NCBI RefSeq assembly: GCF_004135975.1
Contig: NZ_CP026539.1
Location: 62,001 to 126,000 of the forward strand
Reading direction: 5' to 3'
DNA from: Solidesulfovibrio carbinolicus
GTDB lineage: Bacteria; Desulfobacterota; Desulfovibrionia; Desulfovibrionales; Desulfovibrionaceae
Length of the DNA: 64,000 nucleotides
The position numbers were made by a program, and so were the translations under genes. The notes below the pieces were generated by a model that was given only the letters and a program-made list of their open reading frames with translations, did no database searches and had not been told where the DNA came from. Positions 1 to 6,895 of the stretch are shown here, piece by piece (positions within the stretch are counted from its first letter, which is position 1; each line of letters opens with the position of its first letter).

Positions 1-163
1 CGCAGGAAGCCTCTCAGCTTGCCCTTCAGCTCTGGCTTGTCTTTGGCCTTTCCATCACGAAAAATTCTACTTTTCAGAACAACCTTTTTTCGAGGGGATT
101 ACCATCTGAACTTTTTCAATACCGCGAGCGCAAATTCAACCCCTCGCTGAAAGGTGTCTTTTA
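1..163. other. Left-edge non-coding stretch
   Basis: No convincing reading frame, RNA gene or promoter is visible here. The stretch is less GC-rich than the glycan locus and lies just outside the proposed left end of the insertion sequence, so it is probably the tail of a flanking accessory region. Confidence 0.5.
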
Positions 164-1890
164 CCTAACCTGAGCGATTCAGACTTCTGTCGGCACAGAA
201 AATCTTTCCCAATACGCCGAAATATATTACAAATAGTTCCGTCGCCATGGCGCAATTGTCGTCACCCAACAGGTGGAGCTGTCCATGTCCCGGTCCAAAT
301 TCAAAAGTTCCCGTCGCATCGATGCCGTTGAAGTCACATCCGATTGCCTGACTGGGCGGGCCGGACTCCATCTCTTTGCTCGTTATGCGCGGGATTGAGC
401 TTTACCCGCATCTTGACCGGCTCTTTGGCTCCATGCGGAAGCATTCCAAAGGACATCCGATCATCGACCTCTTCATCCAGGTATTCTGTTTCTTCTTCGA
501 CGGGACCAGCCGACACCTGACCCACTTCGACAGCTTGGCCAAGGACGCAGGATACGCTGCCACTATCGAGTTCGCTCCGCAGGAAATGGTGTCATCCCAT
601 TCTGTTAAGCGGTTTTTTCAAGCGTTTTCTTGGCCTCGCATATTTCTGTTTCGCCGCCTACTTCTTCAACTTTTTCTCTGGCGGCTCAAGATGATCAAAC
701 CGCCTGTCGTCATTTTGGGTCTCGACACTATGGTCATGGACAACGATGATGCCCCCAAGCGCCATGGCGTCAAGCCGACCTACAAAAAAGTTCTCGGTTT
801 CCAGCCTCTTCAGATGACCTGGGGAAGGTACATCATTGATGCCGTATTCCGGGGTGGAGACAAGCATTCCAACCACGGAGACACGGCGGCAAAAATGATC
901 CAGCATGCCGTGCACCTCATCAGAACCCGCTACGCTACGGACGTCCCCATCATCATCCGGATGGATTCAGGCTTCTGCGACCAAAAGCTCATGAAAACCA
1001 TAGAAGCGCTCGACGTTGGCTATGTCTGTGGCGGGCGCTTTCTTGCCGAAATAAAAGGGCTTATTGAATCCACGCCGCAAGAAAATTTTCAGCGCCACTT
1101 TGGCCGCTCCGACGAGGACATCTGGGAATTCTTTGAGTTCGGCGATCGGCGGGGAACCTGGAACCGCTTCCGGCGGGTGATCTTCTGGCGACCGTTCCTT
1201 GAAGAAAAACAGTTCCTTCTCCCGGGAAGCCGGCCAGGCACACTCGCGTACACCAACCTCGGTATGGGCTTCGCCGTGGACGAACAGCTCGAAAAGGCTG
1301 GACTCTCCGGCATGGTCCAGGCGGAAGGTGTTATCGCCACCTATCATGGCCGGGGTGCGGATGAACTCGTCCATCGCTCCTTTAAGGACTTTGGCTTCGA
1401 GGAGTTGCCCTTTTTGCGCTTTGCCCCGAACGCGGCCTTCTATTATTGCATGCTGGTGGCCTTTTTCCTCTTCGAAGCTTTCAAAGAGGACGTCACGACT
1501 CCAGTCGTCCCGGTAACGGCCATGCCAGTCACCCTGCGCAGAAAGCTCGTCGATGTCGCCGCCAAGATCGTCACACATGCCGGCAGGACCATCCTCAAGC
1601 TCACAGATGTGGTCATGGAGACCCTTCATTTCAAAGAACTGTGGAAGCTTTGTCTCAGCGCTCCGAAATTTGCTTGGTCCTGATCGCTGATCCGATTGCA
1701 CGCGATAGCTGACGGGAGAGTTGCGTCTTGCGCCAGCCACAAGCAGAACATTTCCCTGCAAACGACATCCCTGGACTCACATCCAACCCTCGAAATGTCG
1801 TTTTACCTCTCGTCCTCGCTGATAAGCCTCCAAAACTTCGTCAGGATGCACGGACACTGCCTCTGCAGAGCGTCAAACGATCAATTTAGG
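164..1890 (+). mobile_element. IS1380-family insertion sequence (tentative ends)
   Basis: The element surrounds the transposase at 285-1683. Candidate terminal inverted repeats are 164-184 (starting CCTAACCTGA) and the reverse complement of 1870-1890 (starting CCTAAATTGA); they agree at 14 of 21 positions, and both start CCTAA at the outer edge. The resulting length of 1727 bp suits the IS1380 family. The four bases outside each end (TTTA on the left, AATG on the right) do not match, so no target duplication is visible. Either one flank has rearranged or the ends are a few bases off. The family call rests on the transposase; the ends are inference. Confidence 0.55.
285..1683 (+). pseudogene. 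IS1380-family transposase, frameshifted near the N-terminus
   Basis: This is a DDE transposase of the IS1380 group. The catalytic pattern is visible as LGLDT (first Asp), RMDSGF (second Asp) and YHGRGADE followed by an RSFKDFG stretch (Glu). Reading starts best at ATG 285, seven bases after an AGGTGGAG ribosome site at 271-278. That frame gives MSRSKFKSS...LTGRAGLHLFARYARD and then stops at 396-398. The rest of the protein (GIELYPHLDRLFG onward) continues in the next frame to 1683. One extra base near 388-393 (GCGCGGG) therefore breaks the gene. A shortened product from TTG 376 or ATG 385 (433-435 aa) is possible but would lack the conserved N-terminal segment. Programmed +1 frameshifting is a less likely alternative. 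Confidence 0.72.
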
Positions 1891-1895
1891 AATGA

Positions 1896-2165
1896 CTAGA
1901 TCAATTCAGTGTTGTGGGGCACTTCAAATATTTTCTTCCGATCAATTGATTGTATTTCTATTGATTTTGAATCTTTTGCCTGCAACAGTTTGCGAAGATG
2001 GGCATTAAACGTTGAGTATGCCAATGTCAACTTCCCCTGATCTGCCAATTTATCGTAGATGTGCTTATTGGCGTACCCTTTATTGTGCATATCCAGAATC
2101 TCGATCTGGCAAGATCTAAATTCTACACGGCCCATACATCGGGCAATGCGACCTGATTTAGCCAT
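1896..2165 (-). CDS. Small TraK-like DNA-binding protein (conjugation/mobilisation type)
   Basis: 89 residues, preceded by an AGGAGAG ribosome site and a consensus-like promoter. The central part (residues about 18-62) has the layout IEILDMHNKGYANKHIYDKL followed by a YSTFNAHLRKLL helix. This resembles the DNA-binding core of TraK-type oriT-binding proteins of IncP-like plasmids, where a G-x(3-4)-I-x-x-x-L helix precedes a SYxTF helix. It is clearly more AT-rich than the glycan genes, which supports acquisition by transfer. No relaxase or mating-pair genes are present here, so it may be a leftover of a plasmid or integrative element. The family call is from pattern memory only; an unrelated helix-turn-helix repressor remains possible. 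Confidence 0.5.
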   Translation of the reverse strand: MAKSGRIARCMGRVEFRSCQIEILDMHNKGYANKHIYDKLADQGKLTLAYSTFNAHLRKLLQAKDSKSIEIQSIDRKKIFEVPHNTELI

Positions 2166-2188
2166 GGTTCTCTCCTGGTTATTCTTTT

Positions 2189-2217
2189 ATCATATTTTAT
2201 GATCCGTTAGTAGTCAA
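2189..2217 (-). promoter_or_regulatory. Sigma70-type promoter with overlapping palindrome, for the TraK-like gene
   Basis: On the minus strand a TTGACT -35 (2212-2217) and a TATGAT -10 (2189-2194) are separated by exactly 17 bases, and the start codon lies 23 bases downstream of the -10. The -10 is one arm of the palindrome ATCATA-TTT-TATGAT (2189-2203). A protein bound there would block the promoter; autoregulation by the small gene is a reasonable inference. Confidence 0.65.
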
Positions 2218-2334
2218 TGACAACTGGTAGCAGTTTATCCGATTAGAAGTGAGCATAACCGATCTTATTCAAGCCCATACTTGCCGATAGTGTCGCTGGC
2301 AAATAAGGTCGAAATGATGACAGAGTGCGCGAAG

Positions 2335-2375
2335 GCAGGACAGGTAAGGTACAAGTACCTTCCGTCCTGTCCTGC
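2335..2375. repeat. 41-bp two-part hairpin
   Basis: The outer arms GCAGGACAGG (2335-2344) and CCTGTCCTGC (2366-2375) are perfect complements, as are the inner arms AAGGTAC (2346-2352) and GTACCTT (2355-2361). They are separated by a two-base AA loop and a small asymmetric bulge (T against CCGT). There is no T-run after either arm, so it does not look like a simple terminator. A recombination or transfer-initiation structure is possible given its neighbours. Confidence 0.75.
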
Positions 2376-2538
2376 GGGACGCTGCTTATTCGCCTGTGGC
2401 TCAACGCGTGTGGGGCGATTCGTTCGCAAGTGACCTCAACGAACTATTTTGTTTAATATGTCCATTTGGACTGTACCTTATCCTGACGTCAGAAATACGC
2501 CTCATACATTGTCCGATTAGAGTTTCCGTTTCCATTTA

Positions 2539-2567
2539 TTGACATAAAACCAACGAAGTCATAGAGT
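2539..2567 (+). promoter_or_regulatory. Sigma70-type promoter for the resolvase
   Basis: A perfect TTGACA -35 (2539-2544) is followed after 17 bases by TAGAGT (2562-2567), a 4-of-6 match to the -10 consensus. It lies about 30 bases upstream of the resolvase start. Confidence 0.55.
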
Positions 2568-2598
2568 CTTTCCTGACGCTTTGGCGTCGGGAGGCATC

Positions 2599-3159
2599 GT
2601 GCAGGGCCAACGCATCGGCTACGTCCGTGTCAGCAGTCTGGACCAGAACCCGGGACGGCAGCTTGAGCTGGTCCGGGCGGATAAGGTGTTCGTCGACATG
2701 GCCTCGGGCAAGGACACACGGCGGCCGCAGCTTGAAGCGTTGCTCGATTTCGTGCGCGAGGGCGACGTGGTGGCGGTGCACAGCATGGACCGCCTGGCCC
2801 GCAACCTCGACGATCTGCGCCGTTTGGTCCAGGGGCTGGTCCGGCGCGGCGTGCGCGTCGAGTTCGTGAAGGAAGGCCTGCATTTCACCGGCGAGGATTC
2901 GCCCATGGCCCAGCTGTTGCTGTCGGTGATGGGCGCGTTCGCCGAATTCGAACGAGCCCTGATCCGGGAACGCCAGCGCGAGGGGATCGCCCTGGCCAAG
3001 CTGCGCGGCGCTTACCGGGGCCGCAAGAAGAAGCTCTCGTCCGAGCAGGGGGCCGAACTGCGCCGCCGGGCCGCCGCCGGCGAGAAGAAAGCCCAGCTCG
3101 CCCGCGAGTTCGGCGTCAGCCGCGAAACCTTGTATCAGTATCTCAAAACGGGCGGCTGA
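2599..3159 (+). CDS. Serine recombinase (resolvase/invertase family)
   Basis: 186 residues from GTG 2599, chosen because a GGGAGG ribosome site (2589-2594) precedes it; a TTG at 2581 is in frame but has no such site. The N-terminal catalytic domain shows IGYVRVSSLDQN with the nucleophilic Ser, followed by HSMDRLARN and the helix AFAEFERALIRERQREG, all typical of Tn3-type resolvases and Pin-type invertases. The C-terminal helix-turn-helix is KKAQLAREFGVSRETLYQYL. It would cut and rejoin DNA at paired crossover sites, resolving cointegrates or plasmid dimers. Its own sites would be expected in the AT-rich gap upstream. It marks the right edge of the accessory region; the glycan locus starts right after it. 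Confidence 0.9.
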   Translation: MQGQRIGYVRVSSLDQNPGRQLELVRADKVFVDMASGKDTRRPQLEALLDFVREGDVVAVHSMDRLARNLDDLRRLVQGLVRRGVRVEFVKEGLHFTGEDSPMAQLLLSVMGAFAEFERALIRERQREGIALAKLRGAYRGRKKKLSSEQGAELRRRAAAGEKKAQLAREFGVSRETLYQYLKTGG

Positions 3160-3244
3160 GCCCGCCGCGTCGACCAATGCCGCCCGCTCGGCAACAGGCG
3201 GCGGTCCAAGCGGCTCCACCTGTTTTCGGGCCGGCGTACCCCGG

Positions 3245-3970
3245 CTACCTGGCCAGCGGCCGGGCCGGCACGCCGCCGACCACTTCGCCGCCGGCTACGT
3301 CCCGGGTCACCACCGCGCCGGCGGCGATGACCGCCCGGTCGCCGATGGTCACCCCGCCCACCACCGTGGCCCCGGCCCCGATCCACACATTGTCGCCGAT
3401 GACGATGGGCGAGCCGACATAGTCCTGATCGATGGAGGATAGGTCGTGCCGGCTGAAATCATGGTCCCCGGTGACCAGGGTCGCCCCCGGCCCGATCAGC
3501 ACCCCTTCGCCTAAAAACAGTCCGCCCTGGCCCGAGGCCAGCACGCTGCCCACCCCGACCCAGCAGCGCGGCCCCAGCCGGATGCCCTCGCCGGGCACGG
3601 CCCGGGACACGTAAGAACACACATACGCCCCGCGCATGACGCGGCAGCAATCCCCGATCTCGATGGCCGCCCGGGAGGCGTGCAGCCGCGCGCCCCGGTC
3701 GATGTAGACCGAGGCCCCCAGGCGGATGGTGGCGGCATGGAACAGCTCCACCCCGTCCTCGATGACCGGCCGGGCCGAACCCGGGGCCAGAAGCGGCCGG
3801 TAGGCCACATGGCGCAGGGCGATGCCGGGCAGGCCCGGGATCCAGCCCAGGAGCCATTGGGGAAGTTGTTCCAGGACGTAGCGCCCGGGCGTGGCCGCCC
3901 GGGTCCGCAGATAGGCGGAAAGGGCCGAGGCGTCGGCCTGGCCCATGTAGTCGCGAAGGCTTTCTGTCAT
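3245..3970 (-). CDS. Left-handed beta-helix (hexapeptide) O-acetyltransferase
   Basis: 241 residues. The C-terminal two thirds are hexapeptide repeats of the [LIV]-G-x-x-x pattern ([65 protein letters not shown]) ending in GGVPARPL, a standard trimeric acetyltransferase fold. The H in [10 protein letters not shown] matches the catalytic His position of LacA/NodL/WcaF-type enzymes. It probably acetylates a sugar hydroxyl of a surface polysaccharide using acetyl-CoA in the cytoplasm. It is transcribed away from the epimerase operon, from the intergenic space 3971-4128. The acceptor cannot be predicted. Confidence 0.85.
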   Translation of the reverse strand: MTESLRDYMGQADASALSAYLRTRAATPGRYVLEQLPQWLLGWIPGLPGIALRHVAYRPLLAPGSARPVIEDGVELFHAATIRLGASVYIDRGARLHASRAAIEIGDCCRVMRGAYVCSYVSRAVPGEGIRLGPRCWVGVGSVLASGQGGLFLGEGVLIGPGATLVTGDHDFSRHDLSSIDQDYVGSPIVIGDNVWIGAGATVVGGVTIGDRAVIAAGAVVTRDVAGGEVVGGVPARPLAR

Positions 3971-4128
3971 GGTGGGATCATAACGGCGGCGCGGCCGTTG
4001 GCGGGTTGCAGGTTTCGGGACGGCGGTCCCGGTCGCGTCCGGCAGCGACGTCGGACCGTTTGCCGGGGGAAAGGGGGCATAGGTGTTGCCTCGCTATACC
4101 CTCGGTGCTATGTGCCTTGCACCGCACT

Positions 4129-5142
4129 ATGCAAGCAATCCCCCCACAACAACTTTTTTGCGAGGCCTTCGCCGGCCGCCGCGTGTTGATCCTTGGCGGC
4201 CTGGGCTTTATTGGTTCGAGCCTGGCCTTGCGCCTGGCGGCCTGCGGGGCCAGGATCACCCTGGCCGACGCCATGATCGAGGAATACGGCGGCAACCCGC
4301 GCAACATCGCGCCCATCCGGGACGACGTCGTCATCAACTATTGCGACATCCGCGACCGCGCCGCCATCGAATGGCTGGTCCGGGACCAGGACTACGTCTT
4401 TCACAGCGCCGCCCAGGTCTGCCACCTCAAAAGCCTGTCCGATCCTTTCCCGGACATCGACATCAACATTCGCGGGACGGCCGTGGTCATGGAAGCCCTG
4501 CGGCGCTTCAATCCGGGTTGCAAGCTCATCAAGCTCGGCTCGCGGGGCCAATACGGTTCGGTGCTCAAACTTCCGGCCGACGAGGACGAGCGCCCCGATC
4601 CCAAGGGCATCTACGAGATTTCGCTATTGGCCGCCGAACACATCATTTCCAGCTACAGCCGCAACCACGGCATCCGTTGCGTGCTCTCCCGGCTGACCAA
4701 CATCTACGGCCCCCGGGCCCAAATGCGCCACAACCGCTTCGGCGTGGCCAACTGGTTCATGCGCCTGGCCCTGGACGGCCAGACTATCCCCATTTTCGGC
4801 GACGGCCGCATCAAGCGCGATTTCCTCTACATCGACGATTGCGTCGACGCCCTGCTGGCCCTGGCCGTCACCCCCGAGGCCGAAGGCGAGGTTTTCAACA
4901 TCGGCCACGACGCCCCGTCCGACTTCCTGACCCTGGCCCAGTGCATCATCGAGGCGGCCGGGACCGGCGACATCGCCTTCACGCCCTTTTCCCCGGAACG
5001 CAAGGCCCAGGAGCCCGGGGATTTCTATTCCAACATCGCCAAGATCACCCGGGTGACGGGTTGGCGGCCCACCACGCCCCTGGCCGAGGGCGTGGCCGAG
5101 ACCCTGGAATTTTACCGCGCCAACCAGGAGCATTACTGGTGA
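4129..5142 (+). CDS. NAD-dependent epimerase/dehydratase (extended SDR) with altered YxxxK motif
   Basis: 337 residues from ATG 4129; an upstream in-frame ATG at 4006 would add about 41 residues of non-conserved sequence before the Rossmann strand. The NAD-binding GGLGFIG is at residues 23-29, and HSAAQVCHLKS and LTNIYGPRAQM match nucleotide-sugar epimerases. The catalytic YxxxK reads Y162-E-I-S-L166: the usual lysine is leucine. GDGRIKRDFLYIDDCVDALL is the typical C-terminal substrate-domain motif. It likely modifies an NDP-sugar, though the missing Lys suggests an altered or impaired redox step. It overlaps the next gene by four bases (GTGA), so the two are co-translated. Confidence 0.85.
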   Translation: MQAIPPQQLFCEAFAGRRVLILGGLGFIGSSLALRLAACGARITLADAMIEEYGGNPRNIAPIRDDVVINYCDIRDRAAIEWLVRDQDYVFHSAAQVCHLKSLSDPFPDIDINIRGTAVVMEALRRFNPGCKLIKLGSRGQYGSVLKLPADEDERPDPKGIYEISLLAAEHIISSYSRNHGIRCVLSRLTNIYGPRAQMRHNRFGVANWFMRLALDGQTIPIFGDGRIKRDFLYIDDCVDALLALAVTPEAEGEVFNIGHDAPSDFLTLAQCIIEAAGTGDIAFTPFSPERKAQEPGDFYSNIAKITRVTGWRPTTPLAEGVAETLEFYRANQEHYW

Positions 5143-5717
5143 CGCCCGGTGTCTTCGTCCATCCCCAGGGGATTTGCCAGTCCGACGCCGTGGGGGAAGG
5201 TTCGCGCATCTGGGCCTTTGCCCATGTCCTGCCCGGGGCCGTCATCGGCCGCGACGCCAACATCTGCGATTTCGTCTTCATCGAGGGCGGGGTCGTCCTG
5301 GGGGACCGGGTCACGGTCAAGTGCCACGTGGCCCTGTGGGACGGCGTGCGCGTGGCCGACGACGTGTTCATCGGGCCGTCCGCCGTGTTCGCCAACGACC
5401 GCCACCCCCGCAGCAGGCGGTACGTGCCGGCCCTGGCCACCACCCTGGGGCGCGGCTGCTCCATCGGGGCCGGCGCGGTGCTGACGCCGGGCGTCGTCGT
5501 CGGGGAGTGGGCCATGGTCGGGGCCGGGGCGGTGGTGACCCGCGACGTGCCGCCTTTTACCCTGGTGATGGGCAATCCGGCCCGGCCGGCCGGGCTGGTG
5601 TGCCGCTGCGGCGGCCGCCTGGAGCCCACGGGCGACGGTTTCCGCTGCCTGCTTGGCGATTGGACGGGCCGGGCGCCCTCGGCCGCCATGGTTTGCCGCG
5701 CCCTGGAGTCGGCGTGA
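5139..5717 (+). CDS. Sugar N-acetyltransferase, WlbB/FdtC-like (hexapeptide fold)
   Basis: 192 residues from GTG 5139, overlapping the epimerase stop. The start VFVHPQGICQS...EGSRIWAFAHVLPGAVIG and the run CDFVFIEGGVVLG...VTVKCHVALWDGVRV are characteristic of the WbpD/WlbB/FdtC acetyltransferases, which N-acetylate 3-amino (or 4-amino) NDP-sugars with acetyl-CoA. The C-terminus has a CRCGGRL...FRC cysteine cluster that may bind a metal, as in several relatives. Neighbouring GT2 and epimerase genes fit a role in building an acetamido sugar. In this locus it is also the best candidate to replace the missing PseH step, but that is speculation. Confidence 0.85.
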   Translation: MTPGVFVHPQGICQSDAVGEGSRIWAFAHVLPGAVIGRDANICDFVFIEGGVVLGDRVTVKCHVALWDGVRVADDVFIGPSAVFANDRHPRSRRYVPALATTLGRGCSIGAGAVLTPGVVVGEWAMVGAGAVVTRDVPPFTLVMGNPARPAGLVCRCGGRLEPTGDGFRCLLGDWTGRAPSAAMVCRALESA

Positions 5718-6793
5718 GCGCGCCGCGCCGCCGGGGCGGCCGGCCGCGTCTGGCCGTGGTGGTGCCGGTCTATGGCAACGAGGGCAGCCTGCCGGAACTC
5801 TACCGGCGCATCGTGGCCGCTGTGGACGGCCTGGGCTTCGAGTTCGTGCTCCAGTTCGTCAACGACCGTTCCCCGGACAATTCCCAGACGGTGCTGGAAG
5901 CCCTGGCCGCCGCCGATCCCCGGGTCTGCGTCCTGCTGCTCTCGCGAAACCACGGTTCGTTCACGGCCATCACCGCCGGCCTGGCCCAGACCGCCGATTG
6001 CGACGCCGCCGTGATCCTTTCGGCCGATCTGCAAGACCCGCCGGAAATGATCCCGGCCATGGCCGCCCAGTGGCGGGCCGGCAAGAAGGTCGTGCTGTGC
6101 TCCCGGCGCACCCGCCAGGACCCAGGGATGACCAAATTCCTGGCCCAGGCCTTCCATTGGCTGTACCGCAAGGCCGTCATGCCCGAGATGCCGCCCGGGG
6201 GCTTTGACTTCTGCCTCATCGACCGTTGCGTGACCCGGGTCATTCTCCAGTCGTCGGAGAAGAAGACGAGCCTCATCGGGCTGATCGTCTGGGCCGGCTT
6301 TGACCGGGCCGTGCTGGAATACGACCGGGCCGAACGGGTCCATGGCCGGTCCATGTGGACCTTTGCCAAGAAGCTGTCCTACGCCTTCCATTCCGTGGTG
6401 GCGTTTTCGTCGTTTCCGCTGCGCGTGTTCGTGTTGCTGGGGCTGGTGATGTCGCTACTCAGCGCCTGCGGCATCGTCTATGCCGTGGTGGCCACCCTGG
6501 CCGGCGTCATCACCATTCAGGGCTGGGCTTCGGTCATCGTGCTGGAACTCGTCATCGTGGCCGCCCTGTTCCTCGGATTCGGCATCCTTGGCGGCTATCT
6601 ATGGAACAACCTGGAACAAACCAGGACGCGCCCCCTCTTTATCATCGAAAAGGTCGTCGGCGGCCAAAACGGCCCCCAGCCGAGCCGGGCGGCGTCTGGC
6701 GAGCGGCCGGCCGCCGGTCGGAGGCCGCGCCTTCGACTCACCTCCAGCTTCCAGCGGCCGCGAGCGCCAGCCGGCCGTCGACGGGGTTGTTGA
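5714..6793 (+). CDS. GT2 glycosyltransferase, polyprenyl-phosphate sugar transferase type (GtrB/ArnC-like)
   Basis: 359 residues from GTG 5714 (GTGA overlap). GT2 signatures are VVVPVYGNEGSLPELY at the N-terminus and ADLQDPPEM around residue 105, the metal/NDP-binding motif of dolichyl/undecaprenyl-phosphate sugar synthases. Two hydrophobic helices at roughly residues 233-300 match the usual C-terminal membrane anchor. It would transfer a sugar from an NDP donor to undecaprenyl phosphate at the inner face of the membrane. After FIIEKVVGG the last 50 or so residues are Arg/Pro/Ala-rich and unlike the family, so the frame probably reads through what used to be non-coding sequence. Confidence 0.88.
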   Translation: MSAPRRRGGRPRLAVVVPVYGNEGSLPELYRRIVAAVDGLGFEFVLQFVNDRSPDNSQTVLEALAAADPRVCVLLLSRNHGSFTAITAGLAQTADCDAAVILSADLQDPPEMIPAMAAQWRAGKKVVLCSRRTRQDPGMTKFLAQAFHWLYRKAVMPEMPPGGFDFCLIDRCVTRVILQSSEKKTSLIGLIVWAGFDRAVLEYDRAERVHGRSMWTFAKKLSYAFHSVVAFSSFPLRVFVLLGLVMSLLSACGIVYAVVATLAGVITIQGWASVIVLELVIVAALFLGFGILGGYLWNNLEQTRTRPLFIIEKVVGGQNGPQPSRAASGERPAAGRRPRLRLTSSFQRPRAPAGRRRGC

Positions 6794-6815
6794 CCTTCCA
6801 GCCGCCACGAGCGCC
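6748..6815. repeat. Imperfect 21-bp direct repeat
   Basis: CTTCCAGCGGCCGCGAGCGC(C) at 6748-6768 recurs at 6795-6815 with two changes (CTTCCAGCCGCCACGAGCGC(C)), 47 bases apart. The first copy sits in the odd tail of the GT2 gene and the second in the intergenic space before the next gene. Confidence 0.6.
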
Positions 6816-6895
6816 GTCGTCGGCAGGGCGGACCGTTTCCCGCGTGCGCGCCGGCCGCGAACGCGTTCACCTCAGCGAAAGCCCCGGGTAACACC

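Larger units (their letters stand above)
2166..2598. other. AT-rich intergenic region between TraK-like gene and resolvase
   Basis: This 433-bp gap holds two divergent promoters (2189-2217 minus, 2539-2567 plus), a long hairpin (2335-2375) and a 10-bp direct repeat TCCGATTAGA at 2238-2247 and 2512-2521. No protein-coding frame is convincing. Regions of this kind between a serine resolvase and a transfer gene often hold a res site or an origin of transfer; which one applies here cannot be decided by eye. Confidence 0.55.

Noticed and set aside
137-1808. Imperfect direct repeat (CAACCCCTCG...TTTTACCT at 137-166 and CCAACCCTCGAAATGTCG...ACCT at 1783-1808) as a target duplication of the IS
   Set aside because: It is too long and imperfect for an IS1380 target duplication, the left copy overlaps the proposed IS end, and the right copy lies inside it; probably chance or an older event.
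4086-4114. TTGCCT-17-TATGTG as a promoter for the epimerase operon
   Set aside because: A start site from it would leave almost no leader before ATG 4129 and the -10 match is weak.
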